64,000 bases of DNA from Lamellibrachia satsuma. Its lineage: Eukaryota; Annelida; Polychaeta; Sabellida; Siboglinidae. A program made the translations under genes and the position numbers. The notes under the pieces were generated by a model that was not told where the DNA came from, did not search any database, and was given only the letters and a program-made list of their open reading frames with translations. This document shows, piece by piece, positions 55,866-64,000 of this stretch. Every line of letters starts with the position of its first letter. The first letter of the stretch is position 1. The DNA is taken from contig BSQZ01000072.1 in assembly GCA_033239005.1 (NCBI GenBank), positions 2,627,501-2,691,500 on the forward strand, in the 5' to 3' direction.

Positions 55866-56019
55866 TGGACGGACGCGAAACGTACGCGCGGAGTGGCCGC
55901 CGTTTCAACCGGACGACGAGGAACACTTGACGTTTGTCAACGAACCCCGCGCGAGCTACAGCCCTGCGTTGAACTCCCGTTGTGCCCACGGCGCCAGTTC
56001 GCCTACTGCCGATATCTGA
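55866..56019 (+). pseudogene. carboxylesterase-like C-terminal exon or relic
   Basis: The plus-strand frame reads RTRNVRAEWPPFQPDDEEHL, then TFVNEP and NSRCAHG before TGA at 56017. The pattern RTxN..(8)..WPPF.P.....L.F...P......RCA resembles the end of type-B carboxylesterases/cholinesterases, where WP.Y/F.P precedes a final R.CAFW. The usual W after the last aromatic is absent. CpG-rich codons contrast with the flanks. No upstream esterase exons were found, and a SINE abuts the left side. It could be the last exon of a gene whose other exons I did not recognise, a relic, or chance. Confidence 0.35.
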
Positions 56020-56960
56020 TCGGTCGACACACTGGCATTCTACCCAATGTTGTTCAGGCGACACGCAGTGTGTGTGCCATTAGTTCGATCCGTCCGACTG
56101 TTTGGTGTATTGTTGTTTGGCAGCGCTCTCTTTTTCACCGAGGTATAATCCTGGCGGCGAATACCATAAGCGATTACTCACTAAGGTTTATAGGTTAACT
56201 CGCCACGCATGACGCGCAAGTATACTATCAACACATGCGATTCTGTGTTGATGAATCGATCAGCCGATCACCATTTAATTAACGCCTGTCTATGCAATAT
56301 AATTGCATGACATGTTGAACGCGTTGTAGTGTGTAACAGTGTATTCCAGCAATATAGCATTAATCTACCACACTGAACGTTTCAAACACCGAACGAGTCA
56401 CGACTTCGACCCGCAGCGTAGGCGAGCGTTGGAGTGCACTTTGCAATAAACATCTAGGACAAAACCTGCTTTCTACTGTGCCATCACTGGCGTGACCATA
56501 ACTATGTATAGTCGTAATGAAAATAGTCACGCAACTTAATGATAATACACCGTGTCACCCACAACGTTTTTTTTATCAACATACCACTTAAAACGGTCCC
56601 ACTGGGTATATATGAAACTAATGACGCACTTCCAGCCCTTCGATCATAATGAACTTTCATATATAGTTGTCTACTAACCTTCTAACGTCACCGTTCATAT
56701 GTTCACCAGCAACCTGTCCTAGCAGTAGGAGTAGACGATTGTCTCCACCGTCAACTAATCCTAGCACTATGAACAGACTGTTGTCTCTACAGTCAGCGCC
56801 GTGCACCGGTTACTTCACGTGTTAAGTCGACAGAGATAACGCAGCACAATGACAGTGACTATGAGAGAAGACGTCAACGGGGTCCGACAGAGATAAATAA
56901 CTACCGGTGTACTGCATAGTTAAGAAAACAACGCTGTGGTTACGAGAACTAACAAAAGTT
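56020..56960. other. unassigned intergenic DNA
   Basis: No gene supported. A near-duplicate around GACTGTTGTCTCTAC / GACGATTGTCTCCACC occurs at 56730-56795. Confidence 0.35.
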
Positions 56961-56973
56961 CTTCTAGACAAAG

Positions 56974-57195
56974 CCATAAACTGGAGATAACACGATGATG
57001 GTATACGCCACATAAACTGGAGATAACACGATGATGGTATACGCTACACAAACTGGAGATAACACGATGATGGTATACGCTACATAAACTGGAGATAACA
57101 CAATGATGGTATACACCACATAAACTGGAGATAACACGATGATGGTATACGCTACACAAACTGGAGATAACACGATGATGGTACACGCCAAACAA
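56974..57195 (+). repeat. 36-bp minisatellite (6 units)
   Basis: Units read CATAAACTGGAGATAACACG, then ATGATGGTATACGCCA. The period is a multiple of three, so repeat-peptide frames exist on the minus strand. Confidence 0.95.
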
Positions 57196-57807
57196 ACTGC
57201 CAGCGACGCTCCACATTCACAGTTTTATGAAGGGCGTTTTCTTCATTTACCTGGATAAAATCAGTTACGCTTGCGAATATTTCAATGTATATCATTACCG
57301 ACGGGGGACGTCACCGCATGAATTGTAACCACACGGTTAGACCACAACAGTCACAGGTCAACAACGGACGATTTCGCGAGAATCATTAGGCAATGTCTAG
57401 TGCAATGTACAGTTAGAACACATTTCCTCTCTTATCTTGTGCAAAGATAGTATGCAAATGGCACACCATCGTCAAGAAGCTTGACAAATGGCAGTTTTAA
57501 AGGAGAACTAATCACAAAGAGTCTTTGAACACGAAAGACAATGTCAGTGTCTGCCTATATTGAAGAACAGCCGACCACAGTCTACAACATTCCGTTCATT
57601 AGTGAAGGCCGTTGTATGGCGGACGACTCGCCATACAAGACAGTAATCAGTGTTATAACGGGAGTGCTTCGGACGATAGGCGTGTTTTGGTGAATACATC
57701 GGCCAAATATAGGTTTTAAGATCTGTTCTCCTCTTTGGTAGTGAACGTTGGACCTTGACAAGGAGACTTGAAAGTCGAATGACTGCAGCAGACACGAAAG
57801 CCTTACG

Positions 57808-57910
57808 AACGATACAGGGTGACAACAAATGATACAGGGTGACAACAAATGATACAGGGTGACATCAAATGATACAGAGTGACACCAAATGATACAGGGT
57901 GACACCAAAT
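57808..57910 (+). repeat. 19-bp minisatellite (5 units)
   Basis: Units read ACAAATGATACAGGGTGAC with ACACC and ACATC variants. Confidence 0.95.
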
Positions 57911-57975
57911 GGGACAGTCGGCGAAATGATCATCTCTATAGGGAGAGCAAGATCACCGCAGTTGTAGAATTGTAG

Positions 57976-58075
57976 ATGGATACATTGAGACGGTATGGTC
58001 ATGTGATGGGAAGAGAAGATGATTCCGTCATAAAGGAGGCATTAAGTACGAAGATGACGGAAAAGAGACCGAGAG
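57976..58075 (+). mobile_element. LINE reverse-transcriptase C-terminal fragment
   Basis: Reads LRRYGHVMGREDDSVIKEAL, then KRPRGRPRLRW. The L..YGHV.R..D......L....GKR.RGRP..RW pattern is the C-terminal tail of a common LINE endonuclease/reverse-transcriptase protein. It runs straight into the 60-bp array. Confidence 0.7.
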
Positions 58076-59450
58076 GAAGGCCCAGGTTACGGTGGATCAA
58101 CAACACCAGCAGCCACCTGGAGGGAAAGAGACAGAGAGGAAGACCCAAGTTACGGTGGATCAACAACATCAGCATCCACCTGGAGGGGAAGAGACCAAGA
58201 GGAAGACCCAAGTTACGGTGGATCAACAACACCAGCAGCCACCTGGAGGGAAAGAGACAGAGAGGAAGACCCAAGTTACGGTGGATCAACAACACCAGCA
58301 GCCACCTGGAGGGAAAGAGACAGAGAGGAAGACCCAAGTTACGGTGGATCAACAACATCAGCAGCCACCTGGAAGGAAAGAGACCAAGAGGAAGACCCAA
58401 GTTACGGTGGATCAACAACACCAGCAGCCACCTGGAGGGAAAGAGACCAAGATGAAGACCCAAGTTACGGTGGATCAACAACACCAGCATCCACCTGGAG
58501 GGAAAGAGACCGAGAGGAAGACCCAAGTTACAGTGGGTCAACAACACCAGCAGCCACCTGGAGGGAAAGAGACAGAGAGGAAGACCCAAGTTACGGTGGG
58601 TCAACAACACCAGCAGCCACCTGGAGGGAAAGAGACAGAGAGGAAGACCCAAGTTACGGTGGATCAACAACATCAGCAGCCACCTGGAGGGAAAGAGACC
58701 AAGAGGAAGACCCAAGTTACGGTGGATCAACAACACCAGCATCCACCTGGAGGGAAAGAGACCAGAGGAAGACCCAAGTTACGGTGGATCAACAACACCA
58801 GCATCCACCTGGAGGAAGAGACCGAGAGGAAGACCCAAGTTACGGTGGGTCAACAACACCAGCAGCCACCTGGAGGAAAGAGACCAAGAGGAAGACCCAA
58901 GTTACGGTGGGTCAACAACACCAGCAGCCACCTGGAGGGAAAGAGACAGAGAGGAAGACCCAAGTTACGGTGGATCAACAACATCAGCAGCCACCTGGAG
59001 GGAAAGAGACCAAGAGGAAGACCCAAGTTACGGTGGATCAACAACACCAGCATCCACCTGGAGGGAAAGAGACCAAGAGGAAGACCCAAGTTACGGTGGG
59101 TCAACAACACCAGCAGCCACCTGGAGGGAAAGAGACAGAGAGGAAGACCCAAGTTACGGTGGGTCAACAACACCAGCAGCCACCTGGAGGGAAAGAGACC
59201 GAGAGGAAGACCCAAGTTACGGTGGGTCAACAACACCAGCAGCCACCTGGAGGGAAAGAGACAGAGAGGAAGACCCAAGTTACGGTGGGTCAACAACACC
59301 AGCATCCACCTGGAGGGAAAGAGACCAAGAGGAAGACCCAAGTTACGGTGGATTAACAACACCAGCATCCACCTGGAGGGAAAGAGACCAAGAGGAAGAC
59401 CCAAGTTACGGTGGATCAACAACACCAGCAGCCACCTGGAGGGAAAGGAC
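58060..59450 (+). repeat. 60-bp minisatellite derived from the LINE ORF tail (about 23 units)
   Basis: Units read AAAGAGACCGAGAGGAAGAC, CCAAGTTACGGTGGATCAAC, AACACCAGCAGCCACCTGGA, GGG. In the LINE frame they encode KRPRGRPKLRWINNTSSHLE, the last recognisable part of the fragment at 57976. Downstream of the array, 59450-59520 resumes LINE-tail-like text (LKDAITTDRTRTAQNGRS). Two short deletions near 58765 and 58815-58880 switch the open frame. Confidence 0.95.
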
Positions 59451-59756
59451 ACCCGCCTTAAAGATGCAATAACAACGGACAGAACAAGAACCGCACAGAA
59501 TGGAAGAAGTCGATTTCTTGATACACTGACAGGAGTTATAGTGTCCGTAGAATCTCTAGCTGGGGTGTGGTGAGCTGTGAGCATATGTTCTGTATATACT
59601 GGGTTTGGTGGACCATGTTGTTATAAAGTGCGGCGTGTCTGGTGGTCCGTAAGAGGTCCGTGTTCTTCACATTCTACGTAACTCCTGTGGAACAGATATT
59701 ATGCAGACACGACGTCCGATATCACACGTGTGTAGCTAACACCTGGCTCCGTCATG

Positions 59757-60487
59757 TGTTCACTCCACCTGTACACTCCATCTGTACACTCCACCTGTAC
59801 ACTCCACCTGTACACTCCACCTTTACACTCCACTTGTACACTCCACCTGTACACTCCACCTGTACACTCCACCTTTACACTCCACTTGTACACTCCACCT
59901 GTACACTCCACCTGTATACTCCACCTGTACACTCCACCTGTACACTCCACTTGTACACTCCACCTGTACACTCCATCTGTACACTCCACCTGTACACTCC
60001 ACCTGTACACTCCACCTGTACACTCCACCTTTACACTCCACTTGTACACTCCACCTGTACACTCCACCTGTACACTCCACCTGTACACTCCACCTGTACA
60101 CTCCACCAGTACACTCCACTTGTACACTCCACCTGTACACTCCACCTGTACACTCCATCTGTACACTCCACCTGTATACTCCACCAGTACACTCCACCTG
60201 TACACTCCACCTGTACACTCCACCAGTACACTCCACCTGTATACTCCACCTGTACACTCCATCTGTATACTCCACCTGTCCACTCCATCTGTACACTCCA
60301 CCTGTACACTCCACCTGTACACTCCACCTGTACACTCCACCTTTACACTCCACTTGTACACTCCACCTGTACACTCCACCTGTACACTCCACCACTACAC
60401 TCCACTTGTACACTCCACCTGTACACTCCACCTGTACACTCCACCTGTACACTCCACCTGTACACCCTACCTGTACACTCCACCTGT
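59757..60487 (+). repeat. 13-bp minisatellite CTGTACACTCCAC (about 56 units)
   Basis: Units have CTG/CTT/CAG and TACAC/TATAC variants. The 13-base unit has no stop in any frame on either strand, so several long overlapping frames appear and none is a gene. Confidence 0.97.
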
Positions 60488-61100
60488 CCCGGGGACATGG
60501 ACTGAACAAGACGAAGTCACAAAACCTCTCAACGAGACACACTCAACTGGCAACGATGACTGCAACTGAATGAAGTCAATTCAGTTGCGAAGACCCCACC
60601 CGAAGCAGCATGTCAGTTGGTAGGCAACACATCCACCTTACCTGTAAAAACCGTGCTGTAGAAATGAAACGACACCCACCCACGGTACACCAAACGAAAG
60701 TTGTCGGACCGTTATTGAACTACGCACCTGTGCAGATTGTCATCCGTCCGCCGCTATCTCATCATAGAAGACACCAACAACGGTGTACACTGATAACATC
60801 TCGTTAGGTCTAGTGACATAGGCACCTGGCGTCAACACCACACATTCTAAATGACGCGCCTCTGACGGCCACGAACAATGCCGTTCGTTCGTGACTCGCT
60901 CTCCCAACACGAGCTCATCACAACTGCGTGGAGACACCGATACGGACTGTCAGTGGAGCGAGCGCCAAGACACAGACAAGATACTGGCGGTGACATACAA
61001 ACAACTCACCGTTCTCACGCAGGAAGATAAATGACTGGAACAAATTATCCAGTGAGTATACAAATCTAACAGCGAGAATACAAATTATGTAAAAAAAAAC
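60488..61100. other. unassigned DNA between two arrays
   Basis: Moderate GC with short open frames. No recognised gene. Confidence 0.35.
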
Positions 61101-61122
61101 GCCGTGTACTCTCGCTATAATA

Positions 61123-61830
61123 ATGATGATGATGATGGTCTTGGTGGTGGTGGTGGTGGTGGTGGTGGTGGTGGTGGTGGTGGTGGTGGTTGTGGTGGTT
61201 TTGGTGGTGGTGGTGATGGTGGTTGTGGTGGTGGTGGTGGTTGTGGTTGTGGTGGTGGTGGTGGTGGTGGTGGTGGTTGTGGTGGTGGTTGTGGTGGTTT
61301 TGGTGGTGGTGGTGATGGTGGTTGTGGTGGTGGTTGTGGTTGTGGTGGTGGTGGTGGTGGTGGTTGTGGTGGTTGTGGTGGTGGTTGTGGTGGTGGTGGT
61401 GGTGTTTGTGGTGGTGGTGGTGGTTGTGGTGGTGGTGGTGGTGGTTGTGGTGGTTGTGGTGGTTGTGGTGGTTGTGGTGGTAGTGGTAGTTTGTGGTGGT
61501 GGTGGTTGTGGTGGTGGTGGTGGTGGTGGTGGTGGTGGTGGTGGTGGTGGTGGTGGTGGTTGTGGTGGTGGTGGTGGTGGTGGTTGTGGTGGTGGTGGTG
61601 GTTGTGGTGGTGGTGGTGGTTTTGGTGGTTGTGGTGGTGGTGGTGGTTGTGTTGGTGGTGGTGGTGGTTGTGGTGGTAGTGGTGGTTGTGTTGGTGGTGG
61701 TGGTGGTTGTGGTGGTAGTGGTGGTGGTGGTGGTGGTGGTGGTGGTGGTGGTTGTGGTGGTAGTGGTGGTGGTGGTTGTGATGGCGGTGGTGATGATGGT
61801 GATGGTGGTGATGATAATAATGATACTGGT
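61123..61830 (+). repeat. (GGT)n-based compound microsatellite
   Basis: About 700 bases of GGTGGT interspersed with TGTGGT, TTTGGT and GATGGT. On the minus strand it reads poly-Pro/Gln/Thr. Strong purine/pyrimidine strand asymmetry (almost no C or A on the plus strand). Confidence 0.97.
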
Positions 61831-62938
61831 AACGATAACGATAGCGATAGCGACAACGATAATGATAATAATACGATCAAATTATCGTAACAAATTGTTG
61901 CTAGTGGAGCTCACTAATCTTTTTTCCACGGTAAGGTCAAATGCTAACTGTTTTAAGCAGTGTAAAATCTTTTATTTAATAAAACTAATTTTCAGTTCAT
62001 AGTCAATAATAAAAAACAAGATACAAAACAGTAAAGACAAGATAACAAGCAGTGTATTTAATATCTACTTTAAGTGTTGTTTAACGTCTAACGTTGGCCT
62101 GGGCGCTACAAAATGCTGATTATAATAACGGCAACACTGTTATATCGAGTATTCAAAGTGATGGTGTGATTCAGCCAGATGGGTTGAGAGACTAACTCTT
62201 TCGTTATATCAACTAATTGTCCCGAATGAATAATGACGATGCGGGCGCTAAATGGTAATCATTTCCAAACGTCCATGAATACCGTTAAAAGGCGATTACA
62301 ACACTTGGAGACGATACCGTGTCAGCTGATTGGCGAAAGCAGATTACGCATGCGCAACAGCGACTGGATTGTGTGGTCGCTTACGCTATTGATCACTTAA
62401 TCCAGCTTCCACATTCCGACTTAATGTCGCGACCTGCTAATCAACAAATTGAAATGAATTAGAAAGTGTGAGTAGTTGCTATTTGTGGTTGGTATTAGCT
62501 TCTCTCTACACGTACATACTAATCAATTAATGTTGACCCAAAATAGTGCAAGTTTAAGTAGTTGTTATTAATGAGATTCATTAGATCGGTAATTTTAAAC
62601 TCATACTTTTCCGTGTACGACCAACATGTATTTTTAGATAGGGCAGCAGTCAAGAGACTATCATACACGTTTGTTCATAACGTTTGCAGCAGTCAAGATA
62701 CTATCATACACGTTTGTTCATAACGTTTGGCTCCTCCTTCCTAATGTAGACAGCCTCGCGTATTCAATGGATTGTGCCGTGTGCGTCCTGCGAGATAAAA
62801 TAAATATTGCTTTACCCTAGGCGACCATGCCAATGTTTTTTGGCACACATTGTTTCATATCATGTCAGGGACCTGCTGTAGATTTTACATCAAATCCTAC
62901 AATTTCTTCTGAAAAAAAATCAGCATAGGAGATTATCC
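61831..62938. other. unassigned DNA with one 47-bp direct duplication
   Basis: GCAGCAGTCAAGAGACTATC, then ATACACGTTTGTTCATAACG and TTT occurs twice at about 62643-62728. The motif GCATGCGCA at about 62349 resembles an NRF1 site but stands alone. Confidence 0.4.
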
Positions 62939-64000
62939 TTGTCAGATGTTACCAAAACAAGACGACTTTGCCTACACACGCAGGAGATCCTTCATTCACT
63001 GACAGGTCCACGTGTTTTTTTTTGGGGGGGGGGAGCAATGATCTGGACCCTTCTATTATGGAAATTCCGCAAGGGATGTCTTGAATTTCGAGTTGCTCTT
63101 GTGTGTGCAATGTGCACCACGTGCACTGTTTATATATTGCAATTGGAAAGCGTAGTGCAATTTCCACAGGGTGGAGTATATGCTACAAAGTATACACAGT
63201 ATGTGGTGTCTTCTAATGTTGTTTTGCTAACAGATCCTTCGTGGAACAGTGTGGTGTCCTGGCGGTGGCTATGGCATGCTTCCAGTCTTAAGTCACTCGG
63301 TTCATGTTCTTGGTGCCTTCCAAGTCTAACTTCGCTTTGTTCTGTACATCAACTGCGTGTCTTACGTGTTGTTCTTCTTCAAAAGACAACAGAGTTCACG
63401 GAAGAGGATGGTAGAAAGACCTCATTTTGTACATTATCATAGTTAGAAAGGAAGATGGGCCAGTCAAACTATTAGTCTACTGGGTGAAACCACACAATGC
63501 CCAGCATCTGAACTTTAATCAGTTTCCTATAAAGTCAGCAGCATTACGACTGTACTAATATCAACTTTGATTAGAGCAAATCACATGCATTTCAAATTCA
63601 GTACACATCACAAAGACACTGTAGAAAACAAGTAAAAGCCAGTGGTTGGTGAGTTGCAGGTTCCCTGTGTTGCTTGTCAAGGCCTATTCCGTTCGGAGTC
63701 TGATATCATCACTAATGAGACGTGCCTAGAACAGCGACAGATAACGTAACAACTCGATAAGGCAGCACACTATATATCGTAGGGTTGCAGCGGCCTTCCA
63801 GGGGTTGTTAGGGCGGTGCCCCGTGAGGCCCCTAGGGTATATAAACAAAGACTTAGATCGGCCCCCACGTTTGTAAACAGGTGCTATAAGCCTCAGGATG
63901 GTGTGGGTGAAACTTGACACGGCTTGGGGTTATCTATTTCGGGCGTCAACGTGAAGACCCGATACCGTTGCCAGCCCTGTTGGCGGAGACTGCAATTACC
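62939..64000. other. unassigned DNA at the right edge
   Basis: The plus-strand frame at 62939-63442 (167 codons) passes through a G9 tract and shows no domain. I do not call it a gene. The remaining sequence to 64000 has no recognised feature. Confidence 0.35.

Noticed and set aside
58092..59573. 493-codon plus-strand frame with PPGGKETERKTQVTVDQQHQ repeats
   Set aside because: It is a frame through the 60-bp array. The frame that matches the LINE protein is a different one, and nothing supports translation.
59642..60569. Several overlapping 230-290 codon frames on both strands
   Set aside because: The 13-base unit has no stop in any frame, so all frames open by chance. No start context or domain.
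60918..61880. Poly-Pro/Thr and poly-Gly/Val frames of 190-320 codons
   Set aside because: Translation of a GGT/ACC microsatellite.
62939..63442. 167-codon frame near the right edge
   Set aside because: Crosses a G9 tract and has no recognisable domain; codon use is not distinctive.

Overview
This is animal nuclear DNA. It has spliced genes with GT..AG introns of 1-4.5 kb, a calponin-homology/GAR cytoskeletal gene, non-LTR retrotransposon 3' ends, a tRNA-derived SINE family, MITEs and a Harbinger-type remnant, plus an unusually high load of minisatellites and microsatellites. The gene content (an FAMeT-domain protein with a cysteine-rich tail, and a GAS2-like protein) points to a marine invertebrate. 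I lean to a lophotrochozoan such as a mollusc. A lancelet is a reasonable alternative, and the sequence alone does not settle it.

Layout. 1-1160: 3' end of a decayed CR1/L2-type LINE. 1191-3314 (+): a gene encoding a Methyltransf_FA (FAMeT-like) domain and a Cys-rich C-terminal domain, interrupted by a 74-bp minisatellite that copies its own exon/intron boundary. 3.3-10.2 kb: intergenic DNA with microsatellites, a 25-bp array, a 0.5-kb MITE and a 49-bp hairpin-forming array. 10.2-16.1 kb: a roughly 2-2.5 kb segment present twice as a direct repeat, separated by a 49-bp G-run array. 16.1-18.4 kb: a small MITE and a 29-bp array. 18.9-19.3 kb (-): a short single-pass membrane protein exon. 19.7-31.8 kb: intergenic DNA with two copies of a 505-bp TTAA-flanked MITE, SINEs, a Harbinger Myb-like remnant, a 112-bp MITE and several arrays.

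31852-48872 (-): the principal gene, a GAS2-like (GAS2L/pickled-eggs type) actin-microtubule linker. I reconstruct six coding exons whose splice phases all agree, giving a 1,060-residue protein: CH domain, GAR domain, then a long basic Ser/Arg-rich tail with two S/TxIP-type EB-binding motifs and two in-frame repeat blocks. Its introns hold LINE remnants, a MITE copy and minisatellites.

49-64 kb: 5' flank with further SINE copies, a carboxylesterase-like C-terminal exon (possibly a relic), a 60-bp array that arose from the tail of a LINE reverse-transcriptase ORF, a 13-bp array, a 0.7-kb GGT tract and unassigned sequence. Many of the longest open frames in the window are by-products of these tandem arrays and are not genes.

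The genes show no operon-like relationship. The strongest unusual themes are minisatellites born from coding or splice-boundary sequence (2.1-2.9 kb, 32.3-33.0 kb, 58.0-59.4 kb) and a SINE family that appears to share its 3' tail with a local LINE.
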